Shown: positions 27,079 through 38,395, counted from the first letter of the stretch. The stretch is DNA of 64,000 nucleotides from Aurantiacibacter spongiae (GCF_003815535.1 NZ_RPFZ01000001.1:2356001-2420000); one strand, 5' to 3'. Made by a program: numbers and translations. The notes: generated by a model not told the origin, from the sequence alone.

Positions 27079-28571
27079 GCGCTCATGTCCTCGATCATCA
27101 GCCCTGCCGTCGCCTTGGCGCTGCCGACGACACCCGGAATGCCCGCGCCCGGATGCGTGCCCGCCCCCACGAGGTAGAAGTTTGAAATGACATCGTCGCG
27201 GTTGTGGCCGCGGAAGAAGGCGCTTTGCGTCAGCACCGGTTCCAGGCTGAAGGCGCTGCCCAGATGCGCGTTGAGATCGGCGTGGAAATCCTTGGGTGCG
27301 TAGTGGAACTTGGTCACGATGCGATCGTGAATATCGGGAATCAAGCGGCGTCCGACCTCGTCGAGGATGCGCTTTTCCAGCTCCGGTCCGACCGTGTCCC
27401 AGTCCACCGCCAGCTTGCCCATGTGGGCGACCGGCACCAGCGCGTAGAAGGTGCTCGTGCCCTCCGGCGCCATGCTCGGATCGGTCACGGTCGGGTGATG
27501 CAGGTAGATCGAGAAATCGGCCGGCAGGATGCCGTTGTCGTAAATGTCGTCGAGCAGCCCCCTGTAGCGCGGGCCGAACAGGATCATGTGATGCGGGATG
27601 CCGGGCCAGCTGCCCTCGACCCCGAAATGGACGACGAACAGACCGGGCGAAAAGCTCTTCTTCGCCAGTTTCCTGGCGTTGGACCTGCCCCGGTGACTGT
27701 CGCCCAGCAGATCGCGGTAGGAATGCACGATGTCGGCGTTGCTGGCGACCGCGTCGAAGCGCTCGGTCCACCCGCTTTCGCAATGCACGGCGCGGGCGCG
27801 CTTGCCTTCCGTTTCCACCCGCACCACCGGGTCGCCCACGCACATGGTGCCGCCCAGCCGCTCGAAATGGCGGACCATGCCGGCGATCAGGCGATTGGTG
27901 CCGCCCCGCGTCCACCACACGCCGCCGTCCTTTTCCAGCTTGTGGATGAGCGCGTAGATGCTGCTCGTCTTCATCGGATTACCGCCCACCAGCAGCGTGT
28001 GAAAGCTCAGCGCCTCGCGCAGCTTCTCGTTGCGGATGTATTTCGATACGATCGAATAGACGCTGCGCCATGCCTGGTGCTTCATCAGCGCGGGCGCGGC
28101 CTTTATCATGCTTTTGAAATCGAGGAACGGCACGGTCCCCAGCTTGACGTAGCCTTCCTGATGGACCTTCGCGCTGTAGTCGAGGAACGCCTCGTATCCG
28201 GCAATGTCGCCGGGATCGAGCTTGGCGATTTCCTTCCGCAGGTTTTCCTCGTCGTTCGAATAGTCGAAATTGGTGCCGTCGGGCCAGTTGAGCCGGTAGA
28301 ACGGCGTGACGGGCATCAGTTCCAGATCCTCGTCCATGTCGCGCCCCGAGATCGCCCATAACTCGCGCAGGCAATCGGGATCGGTGACGACGGTGGGGCC
28401 GGCATCGAAGGTAAAACCCTCGCGCTCCCAGTAATAGGCGCGGCCGCCGGGCCTGTCGCGGCCTTCCACCACGGTGGTGGTGATACCGGCGGATTGCAGA
28501 CGGATGGCGAGCGCCATGCCGCCGAAGCCTGCGCCGATCACGCAGGCGCGCTTGCCTTCTGGCGATGTCAT
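27075..28571 (-). CDS. crtI: Phytoene desaturase
   Basis: 498 residues. The N-terminal FAD-binding motif is ACVIGAGFGGMALAIRLQSA, followed by GGRAYYWEREGFTFDAGPTV. The C-terminal family signature is GAGTHPGAGIPGVVGSAKAT. It converts phytoene to lycopene by four desaturations. The start at 28571 overlaps the stop of crtY (ATGA) and fits the conserved N-terminus; the frame is open upstream but without support. The stop overlaps the LOG gene start (GTGA). Confidence 0.96.
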   Translation of the reverse strand: MTSPEGKRACVIGAGFGGMALAIRLQSAGITTTVVEGRDRPGGRAYYWEREGFTFDAGPTVVTDPDCLRELWAISGRDMDEDLELMPVTPFYRLNWPDGTNFDYSNDEENLRKEIAKLDPGDIAGYEAFLDYSAKVHQEGYVKLGTVPFLDFKSMIKAAPALMKHQAWRSVYSIVSKYIRNEKLREALSFHTLLVGGNPMKTSSIYALIHKLEKDGGVWWTRGGTNRLIAGMVRHFERLGGTMCVGDPVVRVETEGKRARAVHCESGWTERFDAVASNADIVHSYRDLLGDSHRGRSNARKLAKKSFSPGLFVVHFGVEGSWPGIPHHMILFGPRYRGLLDDIYDNGILPADFSIYLHHPTVTDPSMAPEGTSTFYALVPVAHMGKLAVDWDTVGPELEKRILDEVGRRLIPDIHDRIVTKFHYAPKDFHADLNAHLGSAFSLEPVLTQSAFFRGHNRDDVISNFYLVGAGTHPGAGIPGVVGSAKATAGLMIEDMSA

Positions 28572-29800
28572 TGGATGTCCTTCCGGTCTGGGGCGAGCGG
28601 GGTGGAGGGTCTGGCGGCGAGCGAGCGTATCGCGCGCCACATGGAAACGGGCGGCCGGCCGATCAGCACGCGCGCCTTGTCGGTGATGCGCGAACGGGCG
28701 GCGTAGAACCGTTCGATCAGCGGTTCGCGCAGGCGATAGAAACGCTGGAACACGCGGTAGCGCTCGGCCGGCTCGGCCGCGCCGAACAGCATCGCGCCCA
28801 GCAGCCGGTAGAACCCGGTGGTGCGCCAGTGACGACGGGCGTGCGCTTCCAGCAGGCGCGCCAGCTTGTCGCCCGGCAGATCGGCGTTAACCGCTACCAC
28901 GCGGGCGATCCGCACTGCGATCGGCAGGGTATAGCTGGTAAGCGGATGGACGAAACCCCCGCGCGCCCCGGCGATGGCGACACCCGGAATGCGGACAGTG
29001 CGGCGATAGGCGTCGAAATCGCCACCGATGATAACCGGCAGGACGCCGGTTTCCGACCCCAGTTCCTGCCCCGCGATGGCGCGCGCACCGCACCACGCGT
29101 CGATCCGGCCTGACAGCACGGCGCGATCGAGGCGGGGGGCGTCGGCGTAATAGGTGTCCTCGACGAACAGTTCGTCCTCGCCCAGCGGCAGGGCATAGAC
29201 GAAGCGGTACGCGCCGTCATCGCCCGCCGGCCCGACCTGATCCACGGTCGCGTCCATGATGATCGGGCGGTCCATACCGTGCGGCTTGTCCGTGCGCAGG
29301 CGGCGTCCCATGAACACCTGCCAGCCGCCGGTCAGATCCCCGGTCGGGCTGAAGCCGCGGCAGTCGATGACCGTGCGCGCGAGGATATGGCTGCCGTCGC
29401 GCAGCGTCACGCCGTCGCCGCCGATCTGGGCCACCTCGCTCCCGGTCAGGATCGTGCCGGGCGACAGTTCGCGCTCCAGCGTGGCGGCGAAATCCGCGCT
29501 CGCCAGGGACCGGTAGGATGCCCGGAGGGTTCGCGAATGATCGGGGAAGCACACGTCGTAGCCATCGTTCCAGCGTGCTGCCGGAAACCGCTCCATCAGC
29601 GCGGTGCCGGCGGGATCGAGATCGCTGGCGAACCAGCTCCAACGGTGGTTGCCGCCGAGCCGCGGACCCGCCTCGATCAGCCTAACGACCAGTTCCGGCC
29701 GATGCCAGGCGAGCGCCAGCGCGATCAACCCGCCCGACAGGCCGCCACCGACGATCGCGATATCGCAATCGCGTTTGGGGGGCGTGGCGGTTTCGGTCAT
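28568..29800 (-). CDS. crtY: Lycopene beta-cyclase
   Basis: 410 residues. The N-terminal dinucleotide motif is CDIAIVGGGLSGGLIALALA, followed by the CrtY-type AGPRLGGNHRWSWFASDL. The later block GARGGFVHPLTSYTLPIAV matches the conserved HPxTxY region. It cyclises lycopene to beta-carotene. It is the first gene of the crtY-crtI-LOG-crtB-carboxylase operon; the start at 29800 agrees with the conserved N-terminus. Hydroxylase or ketolase genes (crtZ, crtG, crtW) are not in the window, so the final pigment cannot be told. Confidence 0.95.
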   Translation of the reverse strand: MTETATPPKRDCDIAIVGGGLSGGLIALALAWHRPELVVRLIEAGPRLGGNHRWSWFASDLDPAGTALMERFPAARWNDGYDVCFPDHSRTLRASYRSLASADFAATLERELSPGTILTGSEVAQIGGDGVTLRDGSHILARTVIDCRGFSPTGDLTGGWQVFMGRRLRTDKPHGMDRPIIMDATVDQVGPAGDDGAYRFVYALPLGEDELFVEDTYYADAPRLDRAVLSGRIDAWCGARAIAGQELGSETGVLPVIIGGDFDAYRRTVRIPGVAIAGARGGFVHPLTSYTLPIAVRIARVVAVNADLPGDKLARLLEAHARRHWRTTGFYRLLGAMLFGAAEPAERYRVFQRFYRLREPLIERFYAARSRITDKARVLIGRPPVSMWRAIRSLAARPSTPLAPDRKDIQ

Positions 29801-29888
29801 CGTCTGGTGCCTTAGCGGATATCGTTGCCGGTGCAATCATGGCCCTGTTGCCGTAGGGCGACAGTCGCGTGGCCGGGCGGCGACAGGC

Positions 29889-29913
29889 GGAACCGCGACC
29901 CCGGCGCGCCGTT
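29889..29913 (+). promoter_or_regulatory. EcfG-type general-stress promoter before the MipA/OmpV gene
   Basis: GGAAC (29889-29893), 16 bp, then CGTT (29910-29913) is an exact match to the EcfG consensus of alphaproteobacteria (GGAAC-N16/17-CGTT). It lies 33 bp before the start codon at 29947 and in the right orientation. That short distance is normal for ECF promoters. Confidence 0.6.
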
Positions 29914-29946
29914 GACGGGGCAAAGCACAATGGGGACATCTCGCAC

Positions 29947-30828
29947 ATGACCAAGCCTTCTCGCCCGCTGGCCGCGCTGGCGCTTCTCGCCGCGTCAGCC
30001 CTTCTCGCCGCGCCGGTCGCCGCGCAGGACGGGCCCGACATGCGCGCCGAGCCGCGCGATGCCCCCGCGACGGTGTTCGACGGCGACTATATCACCATCG
30101 GTATCGGGGCGGGCCTTGCGCCCAGCTACGACGGGTCGGACGATTACGTAGTCTTTCCCCTGCCGCTGGTGCAGGGGTCGCTCGGCGGCGTGGGCATCAA
30201 TCCGCGCGCGGCGGGCGTGGCGCTCGATTTCGTGCCCGATCCCGAAACCGGTCCAGGCTTCGATGCCGGCGTGGTCGCGCGCATCCGCCGCAACCGGGCG
30301 AGCCGTATCGAGGACGAGGTGGTGGAGCGGCTGGGAGAGCTGGACACGGCGTGGGAAGTCGGGCCGACCGCCGGGGTCAGCATGCCCGCCGTGCTCAATC
30401 CGTATGACAGCCTGACCTTCACCACCGACGTGCTGTTCGACGTTGCCGGCGCGCATGACGGCATGGTCGTTTCCCCCTCCATCGCCTATTTCACCCCGCT
30501 GAGCGAGGGCATGGCCGCCTCGCTTTCGGTCAGCGCCGAATATTCGGACGGCGATTTCGCCGACTACTATTATGCGGTCGATCCCGCGGGCAGCGTGGCG
30601 AGCGGGCTGCCGGTCTTCGATCCCGATGGCGGCGGCTTCAACAAGGCTGGTGTCAACCTGCTGCTCGCCTACGATCTCGATGGCGACCTGAGGAACGGCG
30701 GTCTGGGCCTGTTCGGCATCGGTGGCTATTCGCGGATGCTGGGGGATGCGAAGGACAGCCCGCTGACCGCGATCCGCGGCAGCGCGGACCAGTGGTTCGT
30801 CGGCGCGGGGATCGGCTACACCTTCTGA
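29947..30828 (+). CDS. MipA/OmpV-family outer-membrane protein
   Basis: 293 residues from the ATG at 29947, which opens a signal peptide (MTKPSRPLAALALLAASALL, cleavage near VAAQDG). The mature part is a beta-barrel with alternating residues: DYITIGIGAGLAPSYDGSDD at its start, a middle GPTAGVSMPAV, and a terminal strand DQWFVGAGIGYTF ending in Phe. MipA/OmpV proteins are outer-membrane barrels, some tied to murein hydrolase scaffolding or antibiotic resistance. An exact EcfG-type motif precedes it, so it may belong to the general stress regulon. Confidence 0.88.
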   Translation: MTKPSRPLAALALLAASALLAAPVAAQDGPDMRAEPRDAPATVFDGDYITIGIGAGLAPSYDGSDDYVVFPLPLVQGSLGGVGINPRAAGVALDFVPDPETGPGFDAGVVARIRRNRASRIEDEVVERLGELDTAWEVGPTAGVSMPAVLNPYDSLTFTTDVLFDVAGAHDGMVVSPSIAYFTPLSEGMAASLSVSAEYSDGDFADYYYAVDPAGSVASGLPVFDPDGGGFNKAGVNLLLAYDLDGDLRNGGLGLFGIGGYSRMLGDAKDSPLTAIRGSADQWFVGAGIGYTF

Positions 30829-30889
30829 GGGCACGGGGCGGACCCCAGCGCGATTGCCAGGCCCTGCCGGCCCGCCTAGGTAGCGCGGC

Positions 30890-32266
30890 ATGAGCCTGCC
30901 CGTCCTCGCCAATCTCGCGGTTTTCGCCGCCCTGCTGTTCGCGCTCGCCCTGCTCGGTCGGCTGACACTGGCGCAACGGATCATGGCGGGTCTGGGGCTG
31001 GGTCTCGCATTCGGTTTCGCGCTCCACCTGATCTACGCGGGCGCGCCCGGCGTGATCGCGGCGACCACCGACTGGGCCGCGCTGGTGGGGGATGGCTACG
31101 TCGCGCTCCTCAAGATGATCATCGTGCCGCTGGTGCTGGTGATGATGCTGGCCGCCGTCATCAGCCTGGAAAAGGTCGCCGCCATCGGCAAGGTGGCGGG
31201 CACGATCATCGCCATTCTCGTCGGCACCACGATGATCGCCGCGCTGATCGGCGTCGGCATCGCCAACGCCTTCGCCCTCGACGCGCGCGGGCTGACCGAG
31301 GGGATGCGCGAAGCGGCCGAGACGACCGAGCTGACCAGCGAATATGCCGGTTTCGCCGATCTCTCGGTGCCCGACCTGCTGCTGCAATTCATTCCCGAAA
31401 ACATCGTGCGCGATCTCGGCGAGGGGCGCGACACCTCCATTATCGCGGTGGTCATCGTCGGCGTGCTGCTCGGCTTCGCGATTCTTGCGGTAATGCGCGA
31501 CGAGCCGGAGCGGGCAGCGGGCATCCGCCGCTTCGTCGCGACCTGCCAGGCGGTGGTGCTGCGGTTGGTGCGCATGGTGATCGCCCTGACGCCGTGGGGC
31601 ATTTTCGCGCTCATCACCGCACTGGTCGCGTCCTCGTCTGCCGCCGACATCCTCGCCCTGCTGCGCTTCGTCGCCGCGTCCTACGTCGCCATCGCGCTGA
31701 TGTTCTGCGTTCATCTCGTGCTGCTGAGCCTCTTTGCCGGACGGAACCCCGCCCGGTATCTGAAGGCGGTCTGGCCCGTGCTGGTGTTCGCCTTCAGCTC
31801 GCGCAGTTCGGCTGCGACCATTCCGCTCAACATAGAGGCGCAGGTGGACAGGTTGCGCGTGCCGGCCCCCATCGCCAACCTCGCCGCCAGTTTCGGTGCC
31901 ACTATCGGGCAGAACGGGTGCGCCGGCATCTACCCGGCAATGCTGGCCGTGATGATCGCGCCGTCCATGGGGGTCGATCCATTGGGCGCAGGCTTCATCG
32001 CCGGGCTCGTGGGCATCATCGCCATCGGCAGTTTCGGCGTGGCGGGCGTGGGCGGCGGGGCGACCATGGCCGCCTTTATCGTGCTGCCGGCGATGGGCTT
32101 CCCGGTCACGGTCGCCGCCCTGCTCATCAGCATAGAGCCGCTGATCGACATGGCGCGCACGGCGCTGAACGTGAACGGATCGATGACCGCGGGCGTGCTG
32201 ACCACGCGGTTCGTCGGCGAGGCGGTGGCCGAGAACGCCCCCCCCGAAACGATCGCGCCGACCTGA
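30890..32266 (+). CDS. Dicarboxylate/amino acid:cation symporter (DAACS family)
   Basis: 458 residues with about eight to ten membrane helices and two re-entrant loops. Family blocks are YVALLKMIIVPLVLVMMLAA (helix 3 region), the Ser-rich VFAFSSRSSAATIPLNIEA (hairpin 1), and the late ASFGATIGQNGCAGIYPAML and GVGGGATMAAFIVLPAMGF. It imports an amino acid or dicarboxylate with sodium ions or protons. The segment arrangement resembles TcyP-type cystine carriers, but the substrate is uncertain. The stop is 58 bp from the convergent adhesin gene. Confidence 0.9.
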   Translation: MSLPVLANLAVFAALLFALALLGRLTLAQRIMAGLGLGLAFGFALHLIYAGAPGVIAATTDWAALVGDGYVALLKMIIVPLVLVMMLAAVISLEKVAAIGKVAGTIIAILVGTTMIAALIGVGIANAFALDARGLTEGMREAAETTELTSEYAGFADLSVPDLLLQFIPENIVRDLGEGRDTSIIAVVIVGVLLGFAILAVMRDEPERAAGIRRFVATCQAVVLRLVRMVIALTPWGIFALITALVASSSAADILALLRFVAASYVAIALMFCVHLVLLSLFAGRNPARYLKAVWPVLVFAFSSRSSAATIPLNIEAQVDRLRVPAPIANLAASFGATIGQNGCAGIYPAMLAVMIAPSMGVDPLGAGFIAGLVGIIAIGSFGVAGVGGGATMAAFIVLPAMGFPVTVAALLISIEPLIDMARTALNVNGSMTAGVLTTRFVGEAVAENAPPETIAPT

Positions 32267-32280
32267 CGCGCGCAGGCGAC

Positions 32281-32307
32281 GGGGCGGCCGCGCCACGCGC
32301 CCGCCCC
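32281..32307. terminator. GC-rich hairpin between convergent symporter and adhesin genes
   Basis: GGGGCGGCCGCG and CGCGCCCGCCCC form a 12-bp stem with one mismatch and a 3-base loop, between the two stop codons. There is no T-tract. It may act as a two-way transcription barrier. Confidence 0.45.
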
Positions 32308-32324
32308 GCCATCCCCGTGCGACC

Positions 32325-34874
32325 CTACCAGCCGAAGGTCACGCCGACCCGGCCCGCGGTCTTTCCGCCGCGGTTGAAACCGGTGGCCACACCGGCATTG
32401 AGCGCCACGTTGGGCGCAACTAGCGCCCCCATCTGCACGCTGCCCGCATGGGCGCCGTCATAGGTGCCCAGATTGGCCGTCAGGTTGAAGGTCATGTCCG
32501 GCAGGAAGGCATTGCCGCTCATCGCCGTGGCGACGGCGGTAGAAGCGGCGATGCGATCCGACATGTCCTCCAGCCGCGAATCGAGCTGGTCGATCCGCGT
32601 GCCGAGCAGGCCGATATCGCTCGCGAGCGCCATGTCGGCGGCGATGCGGGCATCGCTCTCGCTGGCGATAGAAGCCATGGCGGTGTCGATCCGCCGCGCC
32701 ATCGCCGCATCCGCGCCCGCCCGGGTCTGCGCTTCGGTGCGGATGGCGCTCGCCAATTCGCGGTCGCGATCCCGCCGCGCCATCGCCTCGGTATCGATGC
32801 GGGTGGCGAGCTTCGCATCGTTGCGCTGGCGGGCGCTCGTCTCGACCGAGATAGCCGCCGCCAGTTGTCGATCGCCGTTCGACCGTTCGCGCGATTCGTC
32901 GCGAATGTCCTGGGCCAGTTGCGTATCGGCGGCGGCGCGCGCCGTCGCTTCGGCCGCCAGCGCGGTGGCCGCCGCGCTTTCCACCTGCTGCAATTGCGCG
33001 AGGTTTACCGCGTCGCTCGCCTGAGTGCCCGCGGCGACGTTTACGACCTGCCGCTCCGCCCCGGCGGAACCGACCGACACCGTGTTCGCCCTGTCGGCGA
33101 CGGAGGCGTAGCCCAGCGCCACCGATCCGTCCGCGGTAACGGAGGAATAGGTGCCGATGGCGACCGCGTTGTTCGCCGAGGCAATGGCCGCGGTAGGCGT
33201 AGCGGCTCCGCTGTCGAAATCGAACGCCCCGATGGCGATGGCGTTGGTGCCCAGCGCCTGCGACCCGGTGCCGATGGCGATGCTGGTATCGCCGGACGCC
33301 TCGGTCCCGACGCCCAGCGCGGTAGCGCCATAACCCTCGGCGAAAGCGACCGTGCCGAGCGCGGTCGTGTAGTCCGACACGGCCGCCGAAAGGGTGCCCA
33401 CGGCCGTGCTGCTGAGGCCGATGGCGTCGGTTCCGAAACCGACGCTGGTTCCGTAATCGCCGGTGGCCTGGGCGTTGCCGCCCACCGCGGTGGACAGGTA
33501 CGATGACGCGAAGGAGGTATCGCCGATCGCGGTGGCGTAGAACCCATCGGCGAACGCCCCGGTGCCCATCTGCGTGGTGAAGACGTTGTAGCCGTCGTGA
33601 TCGCTCGCCAGCCCGCCGCCGCCGATGCCGCCCCCGCCGAACATCGCAATGGCCGCGTTAAGCTGGTTGAGGTTGACCGCGTCGTTGCCCTCCACCGCGT
33701 CGGCGACGCCGCTGATCGTGCGGAAGCCCGCCTCTATCGTGTTGTCGCGATAGGCATAGGTGTCGGCACCCAGCGCCACCGAATTGTAGCCATAGACCTG
33801 CGCCCCGCTGCCGATGGCGACGCCGGAGTTGTTGTACACGCCGCTGTAATTGCCCAGTGCCGTCGAATTGAAACCGCCGGCATAGGCGCTGGTCCCCACG
33901 GCCAGGCTGTTGTTGAAGGCAAAGGCCTGCAATCCGAAGGCCGAGCTGTAATCGGCGGCATAGGAATTGACTCCGATCGCGGTCGAACCGACAAACGCCG
34001 CCGCCCGCGCGCCCAGGGCCGTGCCCTGCACATCGGCATAGGCGTAATCGCCGACTGCCGTGCCCTGATCGCCCGCCGCCTGCGAATAGGAGCCGACCTG
34101 CGTGCTTTCGAAGCCGGCTCCGTCGTGATCGCTGTTGCTGCCGCCGCCGCCGATCATCGCCAGCGCGGCATACAACTGCCCGACGTTCACTGCGTCGGTA
34201 TCGTAGATGCCCGCCGCCAGGTTCACCAGTCGGCGTTCCGCCGCGTAGCTGCCGATGGACACCACGTTCTCCTCATAGGCTTGCGAGAACGACCCGATGG
34301 CGACCGAATTCGCGGCATAGGCCGCGGCGGATGCGCCGAAGGCCGAGGCGTTCTCAGCCGAGGCGTTGGCTCCGGTGCCGACCGCGGTGGCGTTGGGGGC
34401 GTAGGCGAAGCTGCTCGCGCCCACCGCGGTTGCCGGGGCGTAGCCGAAGTTCGAATCGTAATAGGCGTAGGCTCCGGTCCCGAGCGCGGTCGAATACTCC
34501 CCCTGTGCGGTGGCGCCCACGCCTACCGCGGTGGCGGCGTAGTCCAGCGCGGAGGAATAGGCGCCGAGGGCTGTCGAGTAGTAGCCGAGCGCGGCCGCAT
34601 AAGCCCCGTCGGCCGTCGCTGAATCCTGCAAGGCCTGGCTCTGATAGCCGGTCGCCGTGGTAAACTGGGCAAGCGCGGAAGCACCCGCGCCGCAGGCGAG
34701 CGACGTGTCGGTGCCGTCCGACGCCGCGTTGCCGTCGGTATCGGCGGCGTCGGCGACACCGTCGTCATTGGTGTCGAGCAGACAGTCTTCGGCAGAAGCC
34801 GGGGTGGACAGGGAAACCGCGCAGGCGGAAAGGCACAGCGTCGCGTAAAGCGACGAGCGAACAGATATCCTCAT
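32325..34874 (-). CDS. YadA-like trimeric autotransporter adhesin
   Basis: 849 residues. The signal peptide ends near TPASAEDC. An Asp-rich stretch of calcium-loop type, DTNDDGVADAADTDGNAASD (about 33-52), precedes a long head of 14-residue-style YadA repeats (motifs such as ATAVGVGATAQGEYSTALG). There are three head-insert/neck motifs of the type DAVNVGQLYAAL, DAVNLNQLNAAI and DAVNLAQLQQV. A predicted coiled-coil stalk (about 640-780, rich in ETSARQRNDAKLATRIDTEA) leads to a C-terminal YadA anchor of four strands ending GRVGVTFGW. It is exported by the type V secretion route and displayed as a trimer for adhesion. The gene is intact, and no chaperone or partner gene is adjacent. Confidence 0.93.
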   Translation of the reverse strand: MRISVRSSLYATLCLSACAVSLSTPASAEDCLLDTNDDGVADAADTDGNAASDGTDTSLACGAGASALAQFTTATGYQSQALQDSATADGAYAAALGYYSTALGAYSSALDYAATAVGVGATAQGEYSTALGTGAYAYYDSNFGYAPATAVGASSFAYAPNATAVGTGANASAENASAFGASAAAYAANSVAIGSFSQAYEENVVSIGSYAAERRLVNLAAGIYDTDAVNVGQLYAALAMIGGGGSNSDHDGAGFESTQVGSYSQAAGDQGTAVGDYAYADVQGTALGARAAAFVGSTAIGVNSYAADYSSAFGLQAFAFNNSLAVGTSAYAGGFNSTALGNYSGVYNNSGVAIGSGAQVYGYNSVALGADTYAYRDNTIEAGFRTISGVADAVEGNDAVNLNQLNAAIAMFGGGGIGGGGLASDHDGYNVFTTQMGTGAFADGFYATAIGDTSFASSYLSTAVGGNAQATGDYGTSVGFGTDAIGLSSTAVGTLSAAVSDYTTALGTVAFAEGYGATALGVGTEASGDTSIAIGTGSQALGTNAIAIGAFDFDSGAATPTAAIASANNAVAIGTYSSVTADGSVALGYASVADRANTVSVGSAGAERQVVNVAAGTQASDAVNLAQLQQVESAAATALAAEATARAAADTQLAQDIRDESRERSNGDRQLAAAISVETSARQRNDAKLATRIDTEAMARRDRDRELASAIRTEAQTRAGADAAMARRIDTAMASIASESDARIAADMALASDIGLLGTRIDQLDSRLEDMSDRIAASTAVATAMSGNAFLPDMTFNLTANLGTYDGAHAGSVQMGALVAPNVALNAGVATGFNRGGKTAGRVGVTFGW

Positions 34875-35137
34875 ATCGTGGAAACGATCCCAAACACCGG
34901 AAGGGATTCCCGGATGACGAGGTTAGTGGAGAAAACCGGTGTCCAGTCAATCGGGTATTCTTGCAAAACCCAGTGCCGGAGATACGATTTCTTGGCGAAC
35001 GTCCGATGATGTTGCTTTCTCGCCACGAACCTTAAACCAACCGGGTAGCGTTCACCTATCCGAATGGGGAAATACAGGTCTTGTTCTGCAACTGTTACAG
35101 TAGTTCTGCCGTCTTGCGGGGAACAGGACTGGCAGGT
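34875..35137. other. 263-bp intergenic region, lower GC, no gene seen
   Basis: Lies upstream of the adhesin gene and downstream of the DUF6445 gene (both minus strand). It is visibly richer in A and T than its surroundings and presumably carries the adhesin promoter, but I cannot place -35/-10 boxes or an EcfG motif with confidence. Confidence 0.4.
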
Positions 35138-35845
35138 TCATGATCCGACGAGAAACATGTTCACCGTCAACCGGCCTTTTGCAGGGTCGTCGCTGAGTGC
35201 CCGGGCGTCCGGAATGACCCCGGAATGAAGAGTTCGCCCGCGATAGAGGATCAGCCGGTCGGGCCGCGCTTCCACCTCCGCGATCAGTTCGTAGCGTTCG
35301 TCATCGCCGTAAAAGTATCGGGCAGGCGGCTCGCCATACTCGCGCGCGTCCTGTTCCAGCGCCTCGCCGAAAGCGGGGAAGCGCGCAGGCGTGATCGTCT
35401 CGAACCCGGTACGCCGGTGCCGATAGAAGGCGGTGCCGCCGCTTTCGGGGCCCAGCAGATAGTGCATGACCGCGATCACCTGGCTGCCGTCGCCCTTCAG
35501 ATCGTGATCGTGATGCGGGATGCGCTGGAGCGGGGCGAGACTTTCGGGCGGCAGGGTGACGAGCGAGAAGCTCGCCGCCTCGCACCCGATGCCGCGCCGG
35601 ATGCCGAAGACGCGGCCCATCAACTGCATCATCAGCTCGCGCCGCAGATCGAGGTAGGACGGATCGACGGGGGAGCGCAGGCCCGGATAGGAAGCGCCGG
35701 CGGGCCTGTACGTCGCCGCCCGTCCGCCTTCGAGAAACCGCTCGGTCAGGCCGGAGAAGTTGTCGATCACCACCAGCGGTTCGCCTTCCTCGCCCATGCG
35801 ATGAACGGCGACGTCGGCTTCGGGGAGGGCAGGGGTGGACGCCAT
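35138..35845 (-). CDS. DUF6445 family protein (2-oxoglutarate/iron oxygenase-like fold)
   Basis: 235 residues from the ATG at 35845; an in-frame GTG 24 bp upstream is less likely. A possible iron-binding set is seen in RIPHHDHDLKGDGSQV (HxD, about residue 115) and the late RGRTLHSGVIPD (His, about 210). VMHYLLGPESGGTAFYRHRR lies between, as in double-stranded beta-helix oxygenases. DUF6445 proteins are typical of Caulobacter and sphingomonads, often near TonB receptors and tryptophan-halogenase-like genes. Neither is adjacent here; it stands alone upstream of the adhesin. Enzyme activity is inference. Confidence 0.75.
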   Translation of the reverse strand: MASTPALPEADVAVHRMGEEGEPLVVIDNFSGLTERFLEGGRAATYRPAGASYPGLRSPVDPSYLDLRRELMMQLMGRVFGIRRGIGCEAASFSLVTLPPESLAPLQRIPHHDHDLKGDGSQVIAVMHYLLGPESGGTAFYRHRRTGFETITPARFPAFGEALEQDAREYGEPPARYFYGDDERYELIAEVEARPDRLILYRGRTLHSGVIPDARALSDDPAKGRLTVNMFLVGS

Positions 35846-35885
35846 GCACGCGACGGTGCGGCGGGGCACCGGTCAAGTCAATCGC

Positions 35886-35914
35886 TTGCGGGCGGGCGCC
35901 AGGCGCTCTACATC
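35886..35914 (+). promoter_or_regulatory. Candidate promoter for the thiC transcript
   Basis: TTGCGG (35886-35891), 17 bp, then TACATC (35909-35914) is a plausible -35/-10 pair. It would start transcription at about 35920, just where the TPP aptamer begins. The boxes are imperfect. Confidence 0.4.
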
Positions 35915-35918
35915 GGAA

Positions 35919-37948
<2,030 letters not shown>

Positions 37949-37954
37949 CCTTCG

Positions 37955-38395
37955 ATGAGCCGTATTCCCCCCTGGCCCCGCTGGCTCGGCGTCGCCGGAT
38001 TACTGCCGCAGTGGACGCTCCTGTTTGTGCTGGCGGTGGGAGGCGATTACTGGCGCTTCGCGGCGCTAGCGCTCGCCTGGGGATACGCCGCGCTCATCTT
38101 CAGCTTTCTCGGCGGAATGTGGTGGGGACTGGCCGCGCGTGGCGTAGAGCGGGTTGACGGCTGGGTGTGGATCGCCGCCGTCCTCCCGAGCCTGATTGCC
38201 CTTGCCACCTATACCCCCTGGGTGTTCGGAGCCGAGTGGCCCGGCCCCTCGCTCATCGTGCTGGGCATCGCGATCCTCCTGACGCCGCTGGTGGACCGCA
38301 AGCTGCGCCCGCTGGCGCCCGACTGGTGGATGAGCCTGCGCTGGCCGCTATCGGTGGGGCTGGGAATCGCAACGCTGCTATGCGGGGTCGTCTGA
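37955..38395 (+). CDS. DUF3429 family membrane protein
   Basis: 146 residues with four to five membrane helices. The family blocks are WLGVAGLLPQWTLLFVLAVG at the start and LIFSFLGGMWWGLAARG in the middle. The function is unknown. It starts 7 bp after thiC, so it is co-transcribed and presumably under the same riboswitch; whether it has any tie to thiamine is not known. Confidence 0.8.
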   Translation: MSRIPPWPRWLGVAGLLPQWTLLFVLAVGGDYWRFAALALAWGYAALIFSFLGGMWWGLAARGVERVDGWVWIAAVLPSLIALATYTPWVFGAEWPGPSLIVLGIAILLTPLVDRKLRPLAPDWWMSLRWPLSVGLGIATLLCGVV

